A DNA stretch of 64,000 bases, from the NCBI GenBank assembly GCA_023333565.1, contig JAJKFH010002994.1:1178001-1242000 (forward strand), given 5' to 3'. A program made the translations under genes and the position numbers. The notes below the pieces were generated by a model. It had not been told where the DNA came from, ran no database searches, and worked only from the letters and a program-made list of their open reading frames with translations. Below are positions 14,739-28,200 of the stretch, piece after piece (positions within the stretch are counted from its first letter, which is position 1; the number at the start of each line of letters is the position of its first letter). This DNA comes from Puffinus mauretanicus (taxonomy: Eukaryota > Chordata > Aves > Procellariiformes > Procellariidae).

Positions 14739-17700
14739 CACCCTGATGAGCGGGCTCCAAGGCTGCATTTGGGGTTTTTAACTCATCTTTATAGCAACAT
14801 TAATTATTATTTAATTCTAACCGAAAGAGCAGAAGACAACAGAGGGGAGCAATGACTAAGTTTTGTTTCTAGAGGGGAAAAAGGTTTCGTACTGGGCAGG
14901 AAGAGAGCACAAGGGTGACTTGCAGTGTAGGAAGGAGAACTTTCTAATGGAAACACTAATGAGTGCGGTGTTTCGTGTTCCACTGAGTGGGATCAGTCCT
15001 TACATTCTGAAAAACTTCCCCTCTTTCAGCCGACTTCGTAACCTAATATAGAGTTTTGGAACATTTACCCCCTGTCTTTCCCTCTTTCCTTTCCCCCACT
15101 ACTGTGATCAAACTAGCTGCTGGAAACCATATTGTCCCTCCAAAACATTGAAGAGCAAAGTGGTTGAAGTTTTTCTGTTTGAATAGTCAGTAACAGTATT
15201 CAGCTAGCAGAGAGAATGAGGTGTAGAGTATGCTGTATGAATATTTTATATTAAAATATGACTTTATTAGCAGGACACTGGATATTGATCTTATTTCATA
15301 ACTCAGTACTTTTTTTTTTTTTTTTAACCATTGACTTTGTGTTGAAGAATCTGAATGCTGCTGAAATGTGGTGGACTTGAACGAGCTGTGTGTCTCCTGA
15401 ACAGATAAATGCTAATCCAAAAAAAAAAATGAAAAACGTACTGAGAATTTAGCTCCTTGAAATTTTTCTGTTGAATTCTGATACTTAAGGAAAAGCACAA
15501 GGAATGCACTGTTTTGTAATCTCTTTTCGCAAATGTAATTTAGAATATGGAACTACAGCTGGTTCTTGCTCATCTCTAAAGCTGAGCAATACCTGTAATC
15601 CCTTCTCTGGGGGTGGGGGGGTGGCGTTGAAAAAGCTAGTATAAATCCTGTGCGTTGTCTGAGCATTGGCATGGGGTTTATGCAGGTCTGCTTTGCTCCG
15701 GTGCATAACACCAGATGTAAAGTTGCTAGCTTTCACTGGAAAGTGTCAAGGTAAGGTGCTAAATGAAGCAATCGGCTTGACCCACCTCTTCTGGGTCAGC
15801 GTAATAGTATGCAAAACAGTGATTGACTCTCAATCACAGAGCACAAATGCGCTGGAGCTGCATTATTCTGCTGGTTCAAGTTTGAAAGGTACAGTGCATC
15901 TCTTACTTTAAAGTATGGTATCATGGTGTTGCTCAGAGTTGACTCCTACACTATCCAATATTTCTATAACCATACATTTAAATTACACTATGTAACATGA
16001 CAGCAGAGGCAAGAAATTCTTGTGATCAATCAGGTGCTAGGTTTGGGTTTCTTGTTCTATAAATGTGTGGTGGTAACATGACCATTCCTCCTCCTTTTTC
16101 TCTTTTTGTTGGAGTTCCATGCACACAGTTGGATAGCAATGGTTTCATGTACGGTTGCAGGTGTTGATAATACTGGTCGTGCAAACCGACTTCTTGAACT
16201 GGCCCCTACTTACAACTCAATTAAAAGAAAGGAGGCTGAAGGAGCAGATCATTACTGTCCAAAATTTGTAATTTAGACTTTCCTCCATTGCTTATTGTTT
16301 TTTCTTTACATACTTGACCATAGATCTGAAGGTGATGAAGAAAACCAGAAGTGACAGAAAATGCTCCAAACTGTAATGCACATGATTATATTTTAAGTGC
16401 TTAAATCCTATTTTTAGTAGTGTATATCCTGCTACTAACATAAAGTTAGAACCGGTGGTTTTGAAGAGGAATGCCTTAAAAACAGCCAAAAAGAAGCATA
16501 CAAGCTCAATTCCTTGTCACTCATTGCAAGAATTAAAGCATTTTATTCACCCTAGCAATTAATTCCTTTCATAATCCTGACACCCAACAGCCATTTTTCC
16601 TACCTTAGTAATGACTAGATTAATAGACGGCAGAGTTGTCATCTTCCAGATGACACGTAACTTCAAAGGGAAATTGAAATGTGGCTTAGGTTCTTTATTA
16701 ATTGGCTATTACCAGATTTTGGGTTTTTTAACCTTTCTTAATATTTGCTGAACTGTGAGGTGACAGCAGCTGCCTCCTTATGCATAGATCCAATACCAGA
16801 TGTTTTGCATTCAGTTTTCCAATGTTTAGGATCCTCTTCTGTTGAATAAACTTTGGAGAAGAAAATATAGGCCTTTAATTGGAGCTGCAGAATGAAAAGC
16901 TTTTTCCTATGTTCCCTTCCTTCCCAAAAACTAACTCTTAACTGGTTACTGATACTTAACCTGTGCAGCAGTGTTTAAGGAAGCCTGTTGTTGTATGGCA
17001 AAACTACAACAAATCTTACACATCTCTTCAGCAAGCTGAACACTTGAGGAAATGCAGCTGAAGACCTATGCAGAAAAAGAATTTTTGGTTGAGTTTCTGG
17101 ACTGTCCTAGTGCAAGAGAGCAAGGAAAGCAGCTGTTAACGGCCTTTGAGCATCCCTTTCTGGTCCACGTGTCAGTGCCCATTCTCAGCAGCCCTACCTT
17201 CCTGTCTCCTCTGAACAACCGCGGCTGTAGCTGACCGTTTTAGATTGTTTCAAATAGTACAGGGCTGGTGTGGCTTTTCCTTAGTGTATTTTTACAAATT
17301 GTTGACATGGCTTTCTATAGGTGTGGTGTTGTCAGATTGCAGATGATGGCTGCAGGGTGTCTTTCTGCAGTCCATGAGGGAAGACAGGTGAGTGGGCAAT
17401 CAGTTTGTGATCTTTCATAGACACAGTAACAAATATAACAGTTGCAGAATGGAGTTTTGCATGTGTGTGTGTGTGTTCGTATGCATGCTTGTGTATTTTT
17501 CTCAGTGGACAGCGAAGGCACATTGGTCTAGTTAGAGGAGGCTGGAGGCGTACGCGGTAGGGCATGAGGGGAGCGGAGGTGAGAACTCGCGTGGAAGAGC
17601 TGGTGCCGACTACTGGCTTCCTTGCTTTTAAACCAGGCACCGCACGAGTCAGTGGAGGAACTTCCTTTGTGTTTGGAGAGGAAGGGTATGCGATTACTGT

Positions 17701-18830
17701 GTGGTTGTTTTCCTTTTTACCACCTTATTCCATCATGCACCTGAACACCTTTATGCCTGTTTAAGTACTAGCTGTGACCATTTTAGAGTTGAAACATGAG
17801 TGACCTTTTTCACCAACCAGTGCAAATTTCTTATTTTTAAATTAGAAACCTGACTGTTCACAGAAGCGGTGGGAGATGTGCTCGCTACAAACAGCTGTCC
17901 TGCTCGCCCAGAGGGGCTGTCCCTCCAGGGGAAGGAAAGCACAGCTTCAGCAGCAGTGACTCAAGCTTCTGCTGAACTCAAGCTTAAGAAACTTAAAGGG
18001 GCCTTTAAAAATAAAGCAAAACAGCGTGTGCCAAATTTGCAGAGTAAATTTAAAAGACTGTAAATTAAGTGTAGTAAAAACTCTTGTTCCAGATATTCAC
18101 TGGATGGATTATGGTGGTATCGCTCATAAAACATCAGAAAACAAATGCTCTTCCCTCCAGTTCTTGGTGTGCTGGAGCTTCGATTTGAGTAGGGTGGTAG
18201 GTTCTCCTCGCTTAGTAAGAGATTCTTAACAGGCACTGCTGCTAACCTGGCAGGTGAGCCAGGGTACACAGGGTGAGCGGATTAGAAAGCTGGATGCTGT
18301 TCATGTGGACTGTAAAAGGGACGAGATCAAGTTTTGTATGCATTCCTATACTTGTATAGTCTTAATCTGTACAAAAAGAAGTGTTCTTGCAGCATGTCTG
18401 GTAACCTTGTTACCTAACAGGTAATAACAGCCCTCCTTTCCTTACAGCTTTACTTTGGCACCTCTTACTGTGCCACTTTTGTAGCAGTGCAGTACTACTT
18501 TTCAAAACTGAGCTTGACCATGTCACCTTTTCTAAGGGGCGGGGGGAGGGGACAACCATTATTTATTGTCCACTAAAGTTTGTCTACAGCAGAGAAATAA
18601 TTGGCCTTTTAATGTCAAGACGGACTCCAAAGCCATCTTTTGATAAAGGCAAACTGAGTGTTTGGAAGTTAATACTGCATTCCGGTGAACCAAGCCATTG
18701 GTGTCCTGTGCAATTGTGGGTGTAGAATTCTGCTGTCTACAGGATTCAAGTGTAACCATTTGTTAACTGTATTGAAGGTGTGTCCTTTATGAAGAAAGTG
18801 TTCCAAATTAAAAAAAAAAAAAAAGCTGCT
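14739..18830 (+). other. RABEP1: RABEP1 3' untranslated region with alternative polyadenylation signals
   Basis: About 4 kb after the RABEP1 stop with no spliced coding potential on either strand. AATAAA occurs at 16845-16850 and 18010-18015, and a variant ATTAAA at 18807-18812 runs into an A14 tract. A (TG)n stretch lies near 17460-17475 and a T tract at 15311-15325. The 3' limit given here is inferred from the last candidate signal; shorter transcripts ending after 16850 or 18015 are equally possible without RNA data. Confidence 0.6.
18807..18812 (+). terminator. RABEP1: Candidate distal polyadenylation signal (ATTAAA) of RABEP1
   Basis: ATTAAA directly followed by an A tract and then a T/G-rich stretch (18838-18865). 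It is the last plausible + strand signal before the convergent NUP88 3' end. The canonical AATAAA copies upstream are alternatives. Confidence 0.4.
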
Positions 18831-19074
18831 GAAGTGTGTGCGCTTCTCTGGTCTTTCTACTCAGCCTTTTGCCACAGGCCTCCCCCGCAGTAGCCATGCC
18901 ATGGACCCAGGGTAGAAGTCGTCCCCCATAGTAACCCCCGGCAGCTTCCCAAAGGAAGCAGCAAAACCTTCCCACACTACGGAGCTAGTTGTAAGTATTG
19001 CACTGGAACATAATTAAGGTTTAAAATGCCTGCTGCACAGTCTCCTTCCCAGGAGAAAAACCACAGCATGTAAG
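18831..19074. other. Short convergent intergenic spacer between RABEP1 and NUP88
   Basis: About 250 bp between the inferred 3' ends of the two convergent genes. Unique, moderately GC-rich sequence with no ORF, repeat or RNA gene that I recognise. Confidence 0.5.
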
Positions 19075-19092
19075 GAGTCTTACCAAAAGTAT

Positions 19093-19098
19093 TTTATT
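19093..19098 (-). terminator. NUP88: Polyadenylation signal of NUP88 (AATAAA on the - strand)
   Basis: TTTATT on the + strand, about 135 bp past the NUP88 stop codon (19234-19236). It gives a short 3'UTR and is the first - strand AATAAA after the stop. Confidence 0.75.
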
Positions 19099-19233
19099 TC
19101 ACAGTCCATCTTTACAAAATAGTAAGTAAAAGGCATATTGTTCAACATACAAACGTTAAATATATAAGGGGAAATACCAGGGAAAATTAAAGCTCGTCCA
19201 GCCTTTCGGTGTAGGTTCCTCGTCGTGGATGTG

Positions 19234-22200
19234 TTAGAAGTTCACATGGCTTCTGATGTCATTGATCTGTTTTACCATTTCCCTTATGTGTTCTCCCCTT
19301 GAAGAAAAATAAATTCAAGTCAAAAAGCTGCAAGTCATTTTTCCTCAAGACTAATCAGGAAAGAAAATACTTCCTGTGGTAGAAGCAGAGAATGGGAGCT
19401 GCTGAACTCAAACTTAATGATAGGCTGGATACAGACTGCCAAAAGATCCTTGGGCAAAAAGGAGTCTAAACTAAATCTGCTTTAATCGTAGCATAAGAGG
19501 CCAGTGCTGCTGTCACAAGCTGGCACACTTTATGCTTCAGACCATCTCAATGAGCTCCAGCTGGTGCATCAGTCAGCCCCTCCTGCAGCACAGAGGTTAA
19601 ATTATACCCTAGAAACTTGAACAGAACTGCGTACGTAAGTGCCAGGGCTTGAATTCTACAGGAGGAGCCAAGCTTTAACTTACTCTTCTTTCAGGACGGT
19701 TTGGATGCACTTGCTCTGGTAGGCACTGAGGGTGATGCTGGGTTTTCGGGGGCTGGTACCCTTCTCCATCTTTTTCTGCTGGTATTCCTTTTTCATTTTA
19801 ACCTAGAAGTCATGTACAAAAAGAAGACCCCAGTCAGTGTTGGTACTGCCTGCCAAAGGGAAACCTTGTTACAGTTACAACCTGGTGCGTCATTCCGCAA
19901 TAAAAATTCTTCTTGGGTTAAAATCTGCTTGCTTTTGCACACTTCCTCCCACAAAGAGAAGAGAAAGCTAGTGCCAAGACTGAGGAAGGGGTGTAGACTT
20001 TTTTAGGGTTTATACTCAGTTGCAGAGGTTCTGTCTATATTACTAACACGGATCAGAAGTTATTTTAGTATGTTGTTGCTACTTTAACAAAAGTACAAAA
20101 TGGCCCTGTAGGAAGGACAGTATTTTATCGCCACTATCATTAGGTGTGAGTGAGATGTTGTCAGTACCCTACCAGCCAGATAATTCGTTATCTCACCTGT
20201 CTGATAGCATTGCTCAAGTGCTGCAGCTGGTCATGTATTGTCTGCAATTCTTTCTTCATATCTTTTTCATTGTCTGACAGAACGGGAAGCTGAGAGTGGA
20301 AACTCCGAAGTACTTTCTTCATCCTTCATGTACAAAGCAAGAAATGTTGCTGAATTAACTTATCTACTGGACCAGCTGCACAGTCTTGCACTTTTGTCAC
20401 TCTTCCTGAGTCTTCGGGGCTCAAGACCTTACTTTCCTCTTTCTGCTAGTCTCACATAGTATTTCTGAACAGCAAGCTGACCTGAAGTAGTACTGAAAAA
20501 TCACCACTGAGCCCCAACAAAGAGAATTTCAGAGGCCCAGTCTGTTGTACCACACTTGCAAACTTCCATACAACAGCAAGTTATCTGTGACGAAACAGAG
20601 CGTAGTTTGCACTCACCTGTTCATAATATCTTCTTGCTTCTCTTTGGCTTCCTCGTATTTGTCGGCCAAGCGCTCAGCCATTTCCCGCAAACTTTTCCTT
20701 TATGCAAGTGAGAAATGTTTATTTACTTTAGATTTACATGCATGTGGAAACAGGACAAGGAGCCTGAAAAAGCAAGCTGGAGCCGGGAGCTTAATTATAG
20801 CTGGAAATGCATTCGCTACTCACTTGTTTGACACAGGACCCTGCATAAAGTACCTTTTGTACAAGGGGCCGTCATTCCTGAGGTTTGACTTGATAAAAGC
20901 AGACAGATTATACTCACCTTTCCTCTCGACAGTAATTAAGATCTTCCAGTTGTTTCTTCTTTTGTCCCCACAGCAGCTTCACTCTTAAACACATACATAA
21001 AATCAAACCACCCACAACAGCAATCCAGTTGAATCAGGATTTAGGCCACATAGAAAATACGACAAAAGTGATTAATGCTCCTGGGAGTACGAAGAACTAA
21101 AGACACTGAAAAATGGGCAGTGGTGAGAACAAACTCTTCCACTTTGTCCTAATGTTATAATATAAATAACTGTAATTTGAAAAAGCAGAGACTTATTTAA
21201 TGCAATTTTCTTTTTAGCAGCTTTGTCAGGATTATTGCTGAGGCCAAAGGATTTCCTGCCACCCACAGGCACAGGCAGACTGACAACAGCAAAAAAGAAG
21301 TGTTTTATGTGGGTGTGTTTACCTTTTCTCTTTTTTTTTTTCCCCCTATGAACTGCTACAGAGATCAAGCACCACGCTTACCCCTGCTTTCCCTGGTAAC
21401 TCAACTTTCAGTTCTGGTACTCCGTTAGTCCTACATGAGTACATTTTATGCATTTACAAGGGCTAGTCCAGCAGAGGAGTGCTTGTACTTAGTGATGTTG
21501 TTTCACAGAGACATTGTACAGCAGATATTTATCAGGGTTTTTTTCTTACCTCTGCTGAATTTCCTCTTTTGCCAGATCTTGTTTCAGTATATATTCCTCT
21601 CTGAACACTTGTGTGGCTCTGCTAAGAAGCTGAAGGCATTCTTCAGGGGGAGGAGCGGCATCTTTATCAGCAGACCTTCAGAATATATGAGACAGGCTTT
21701 TGCAATCTTACTCTGACATGTTCCTTTGAAAGGCTAAACTACTTCAGTATTCACGGTAAGGGCTCTGGGGGGACCAGTTATGGAAGTGAGGGACTATAAT
21801 TAAATCCCTTTGCTATAAATCATTTTTCTTATATGAGGAAATCCCAAGGTATCTTAAGATATTCAAAACGCAATGGGACAAGCAATGAGCAACCTAATCG
21901 GCTGCAGTCAGCCCTGCTTTGAGCAGGGGACTGGAGCAAGATGATCCCCCTCCCAACCTACATCGTTACTTGATTTGGTGCCATCCCTCTGTGGTCAGAG
22001 AGGCACAAGTGGGCTGCAGGAGCTGCGCCCCCACCATTGCTCTGTCCAAGCTCGTGTCCTGTTCAGTCAGGAGCTGACGACCACACAGTATTCCCGAGAG
22101 TCTTCCCCCTTCGGGTTCCCTAGGAAAACATATTTACTTACTTCAGAAGCAAGGGATTGGCAGCACTGCGCTGCAGGATGCTTCGGATATGCTTCTCAAA

Positions 22201-25200
22201 TGAATGCTGTGACTCGGCCAGGATACGGAGAGGGGAAACAGCAACATCTTTGTCTTCTCTGGTACACAGCAGGGGAGGGGATGCAGGATGGACTGTACTT
22301 CTACCAAAGAACATCAAATTGGAGAACAGAGGTTACACCAGAAAAATTTAAACTACATCAGAGTTTAAATGGTAGTTAAAACAAAGTGTGGAATTAATGT
22401 ATTACAGCAGTAAGTCAGAAGTGTTCTAAGAGAAAATATTTCAATTATGTGGTAAATCCAGCCCTAGACAAGGCTGGTGGAGCTCGCATTTTTCTGTTTG
22501 GCCACAGCTGAAACTAGCAAGAATCATAAATATCCTTTTACTTAAGGAGAAGAAGGTTCCGTAAGAAGGCAAGCAAGACTCAAATGACAGAATGACCTGC
22601 TTTTCAAAGCAGCCTAAAGCAATTTAAGAACCCAAGTTTTGTTTTTTTTTTTTTCCTTTTCATGCAAACATAACCTTGGTGTCCATTGAGAATCTCTATA
22701 CTACTGTCTGTAAACAAATTTCTGATTTGCAGATTCCTTCATTATAAAAATGAAGGAAAAACCCAACAATAATGTCAAGAACCTTTTGATGCAACTCTTG
22801 TCCTAATACTCATTAAAAGTGTTATAGATTAATTATATCCCCTACAAACACCTTGTCAGTAGTAAATAACTACTATAGCAACACTTAAGCGCTCAGCCAG
22901 AAGGCAAACTTCATCATGTGTCATAAGAGGTGCAGAAGTCTGGGGTGAAAGGATCAAAAGAATAGTGATAAAAAAATAATATCCTGCGATCCTTTTCATG
23001 CAACAGTCACGGATTTCAAACCAATTAAGAGCAACATACAAGAGAGGCCTTGTAATACACTCGTAGGTGTTTGTGATGCAGATCATTGTGGACCCCAGGA
23101 TGTCAGAAACGATCCAAAATCCTCTAATTGGAGCAGGTTGCCTGAAGGGAAGAAAACACAAGAATTACCTGGTGAAAAAAGTTCTTTGTTCTTGAAGTTG
23201 TTGTGCAAGTTCACTCTTTTGGAAAAGCTCTCGCTATAATAATCGGCCTAAGCCAGACACCTTTCACTAAGCTAAGCAGCACTCCCTGGAATGAGTCCTG
23301 CAAAACGTTCTCGTGCCACACAACCTGGATGCACCAGGACAAACTCCTCCATCCTGGGAGAGGGAGCACGCCTGTAAAAATCTGCTGTGACCCAGGAAAC
23401 GTTTTCCTGCTTCTAGTGCAAGGCACAGACTTCCTCAGGAGAGAACACAGGTGCCCTGCGTACCGCCAGATGCCCTCTCCCCAGGTAACTACTAACACCA
23501 TTGGAGAGTCACCATCTGTGCTAGCTTAGCTGACTAACGCCTATTAATAAACATTTTTTTTTTTTTATATTTTCATTATGTTTAATACATAGCATTCTAT
23601 AGAAATTATTAGGCCTTATAAAAGTGAGAAAATAAAGCAGACAGATAAATATTACGTAGCCCAGAAAATGATGCCTCTTAAGCCTGACTAGGGTACCTCA
23701 GGAGCCCAAAAAAAAAAAATCAGATGTTCTTTCAAGGCATTGTTTGATCTCTAACAAGTGGGTAAGAGGAACATGTCAGCATTCAAGACTCTTAGCCAAA
23801 CCAAGCCTCAGAACTGTCCTGGGTCAGGTAAATGGAAGTGAAAAATTCTGCTGGTTTGATAGATGATTTTCAGACAGTAACACAGGAATTTAGCTGACTT
23901 CCCTAACTGTGCATTTAGAATCCTGATGCACAAATTGCTTATTTGTATTATTTAAATTCTGTTGAGGTGACTTCATTTTTTTTAATGGCAAGAATGCAGC
24001 AAAAGAGAGCAAATCGTAAGTATTTCCCACAGCAATAGAAAGGGTTTGGTTTTTACCTGCATGGCAATGGTTTTGTACAAAGAATATGTTCAACAAAGCA
24101 CTTCTGTTCTGCTCCCAACTCTTGTAAACTGTCTTTGTCTTCTTCATCTACAAAGAGATTTGTCACAATGCATGCGATCCACTTTGCAGGGTAAGGGATT
24201 CTCAGTATTACCCACATCCACCAACTTGTTACTACCAAAATGTAGGTGTTTGGATAGTGATCTCTTCCCTCTACACGCAACAGAGTCTCACCACTCACCT
24301 GAACCAAGGAATTTGTGCAGTTTATTGATCCACGTCAACCCCACACTATGGACACCAGCTTCGTGTGTGCAGTGGTATCGAGAGGGACATTTCGGATCTG
24401 AAATTTAAACGGCCAATGTAGGAGAAGGCACTGAACTAAGAAAAACTCACCCTTCAGTTGAACATGTGTGTCAACTTACTGTCCAGTCACCATTAGCATT
24501 TTGTTGTAAGTACTAACTCGTCCCCATCCAAAAACTGAACTAGATGCATTACCCACATTATTAGAGTCCTGCATAAAATTAAATTATGCTTGAAATACCT
24601 GATGCATTGTTTTGCACTATTCCTATCACACCACACCTGTATCAATCCACTAGATTTTAAAAGGAAGATCAGTTAAAGCCAGCAGACCAGCATTCTGCCA
24701 AGCTTCTTGTTCAGAAAGACGCAAACGCTTTGTCCTACCCAACCTCTGCCCCACAACTACATCGGATACTCCAATAAGCAGATAGCAAGTCCTCCTTCAG
24801 GATCACCATCCCCACAGCACTTGCTTACATAGGTTGGTCATCACAGGTGCAACAACTTCTCTAATCCACAGCTGAAAGGATTTAGTATGATGTGACCATA
24901 TGTATGTAACCTGCCCTTGAGCAAATGCTAAAGCACCTCCCAGGCTTGCTCCTTCCACAGCTTTATTGAAGACATCAGGCAAATCCTTATTCTAATGCCA
25001 CTCTTTGACACCGATGATAATTTGTGAATAGCTCAATCCTAAATTCATGAAATAAAGCAAGTAAAAGCCAACAACCTGAATGACAGCCCTACCTCGATGC
25101 AACTTGATTGGGCAAGAGAAGTCAGACTCCAAAGGCTCTTCTTCATCTCCTGATGCCAGTTTCAGTGCAAGTTCCAGCTCAACACATTCAAACACGTACA

Positions 25201-28200
25201 GGGAAGGAATAAGATCAGATCTTGGGTCCCACGACTTTTCTGACTGTAAAGAACATTGAATTCTTCTGTCAGACATCATTTAAATAGAAATGCCAACACA
25301 AACAACATCAAGACAGACTTACATAATATAGGCAAGGGTATTCATTGTTAGGGAAAGTGGTTCAAGTCTCTTTATTTTTTTTTTAGTTAAAAATAAGTTT
25401 ATCCCAGAAACATGGTTTCTTCTTGGAAGATCCTCTTTAAAATAGTTCATAGTAAGTTTGATCAAAGACTATATACCTGCAGGATACACAGAACTGACAT
25501 GTAAAATAAAATCACCAGAGAATCACAGGGACTGGCTGGAATAGAAGGAAGACTCACTACCTCGTTATAAAAGAACGCCGCTTTGGCACTTGGCATTCAC
25601 TTCCAGCCATCCTGCCTTCTTGCAGCCAGGAACTTTGACTAAAGAAACAAAAATACGTATAGAAAGGTACCTGCTCATCATCCTCTTCCCCATCCAGCAC
25701 CACGCAGTGATAAAGCATTCCCGACTCGGTGGCAATCACCAGGATGTTTGGAACACAAGGCAGGCAAAGGACAGCACAGGCGTCGTAGCCGTAGTTATCT
25801 TCTGCAGCAGGGTGCATGGGCAGGGGGCCAAGCAGCTTGCTAAGATTTCCAGCGCTGGAATAAAGAAGATGTGTTCACAACACAAGGTGTGGAAGAAGAG
25901 TTCCCCATGGTTGCCTGCGGGAGTTTGTTGGACAATAACTACAAAATAAAGATGATTAAAAAAACCCCACCCAAACCCCAATGGTTTGGAGTTCTGTTTA
26001 ATTTCTGTTAGCCAGTAGCAACCCAGACTTCTGCAGATTACGAGTCTGCACCACACCTGCTTGGTGGAGATCTCAAAAAAGAAATTGGAGCTCAGTAATA
26101 AGATTTTATGCTTTGTGAGCAACCACGCTACATTTCAACAAATTGAAGAGGAAACATTTTCGTACAAGAACACAAAGTACTCACGGAAAGCTCAAGTTAA
26201 TTATCTTTATCACTTAATTGTTTTCTTGCTTAATAAAGCACTTTACAAGCAGCATTTTGTGGCCTGGCATTTCTCTAGGTAGAACTTTGGAAGGACTAAG
26301 CCTATTTCATTTCCTACAGACAGGATCTGCTCAAAGCTGCATCATTTCTCATGCAGAGGCAAACAGTGCTGTTTCTAACCTAATAACCTAAATACCACAC
26401 ATTTTAACATTCAGTCACACTAGATCTAACTTGTAAGTTTTCCACCATCTTCTCAGTTTTCTGAAGTGATTTTTTCTTGTCTCGTGTTCATATTCTTGAT
26501 TCATATTCTTGACCTTTCATTACGGAACATGCCTGCAAACCCTCTATGACCTTAAAGTATTCTTTTCCTAAGATGCCACTGGCTCTTTCAGCCTCATCCA
26601 AAGCTAAGAATGTCTGTGCTGTGAACTGAAGGCCCCAAAACATACCTAACAAACAGCCTTAGACCCACCGATCTTTTAACAGTCCAGTGTCTTCATTTCA
26701 AATTTCTGATTGTAACCAATGGACAGTGGATTCTCAAACTGCACCCTGAATGTCTGGATGAAAACGGATAACACACTATTCTTGGATTTCAGTCTATTAG
26801 CACTGCCACAAAGAGATAAAACAGGCTGCAATACAATAAAATTCAGCCCAGCCTCCACTACAGGGTCCCAGCCAAACTGAGAGGTGGCTCTCCAACCCTA
26901 ACATCGTACAAACATACAAGCGCCCCATGAAACCTGAGGATGAATGCAAGCCTACCTCTGTAGCAGGCTGATATATGTGAGGAATGTCTCTCCATTTTCA
27001 TATAAAATGTAAAGCGGGTAGGCCAACATGTCTTCACTCCCTCGCTGTCCAAGAATGTTCTTCGGGACCGGCACTAGCGGGCCGAAGTCAAATGCCACCG
27101 CGGTCTCTCCCAGCGATGCTGTATAGGCTCTCCTAGGGACAAGTCGGAACAAGACCCGAAGTCAGCAGTGGTGGTGAGAACACGTGTTTAACTAGGTCCA
27201 TCGGTATGTGCTGACAAATTACTGCTAAACACCTGTCCAGCAGTCCTTTGACATACGCTATTTTCAGCAGCAAAAGCATGCAAGTAACATCCTTCTTATG
27301 GAACCTCATTTCTGCAATACACGCAGCAGCCAGCCCAGTTTCACAGGATAAGAGGAGGGTGTACTGGTATTTCCTGTGCAGGGCATCAGTCTGTGACTTG
27401 ACTATAGAGACCCTCAAGTTTCTCCTTTCCAACTAGGCCAAGAGGGAAATAAAAAGATCATCGATTTTCTGCGTTCCCCACTCAAAAAGCCCTTCTTAAC
27501 CCCATCTTAAAGACAAGTGTATTTTTCAAATGACTACTCTGACAAACACTTGACTGTACAGTTTGTTAACATTTTCTTTCAGAAGGATGGGGAAAAAAGG
27601 AAAAAAAAAGTGCAGTTACTGTGCTAAAAAGTCATCCTAACACTGAAGAAGTCCATGAAAAAAATCACATCAGATTTTCAGGTAGATTTATCACTTATTC
27701 ATTAAAAACACAACTGAGAATACAGAGCTTATTCTGTCAAAAGCATTTCAAAATACAAGAAGCCACACAAACCCTTTTTTGATTGTAAGAGTCTCCTCCT
27801 CAGTGTCTGAAAGAGCAATCACTTTGACGGGTGTCTGAGGCACCTTCAGACTGTAAAACCTAGAGGAAAGAAACAGCAGCAGCGTTCATTCAGCTGGCAG
27901 TCCTGCACATGTCCCTGCTGATGCAGGAACATCAAATGGTATCAGTCTAAAGTTTCTCCCATCCTATTTTTTATTGGTAACCCTGGTAAGAATGGCAGGA
28001 CACAAATATCTAGCGAAAAAATCAGACTGGCTGTGACAAAAAAAATGCTTAGATAATCAACTACAAACAGGTTCTACCTTATAGTGTTATCTGAAGTCAA
28101 GAGCACAATATGGGGCTCTAACGTCTCACAGGGATACCAGGCAGCATGCTTTAAAGTCAGAGATGTCGAGCTTGTGAAGAAGAACCTTTCCGCAATAGGA

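Noticed and set aside
16331..16440. C/D box snoRNA suggested by GTGATGA at about 16331
   Set aside because: No CTGA D box at a suitable distance and no terminal stem; the position is in the RABEP1 3'UTR rather than an intron.
25515..25545. Possible old CR1 remnant on the - strand (AGAATCACAGGGACTGG)
   Set aside because: The similarity to the CR1 3' end is too short and is not extended by flanking CR1-like sequence.
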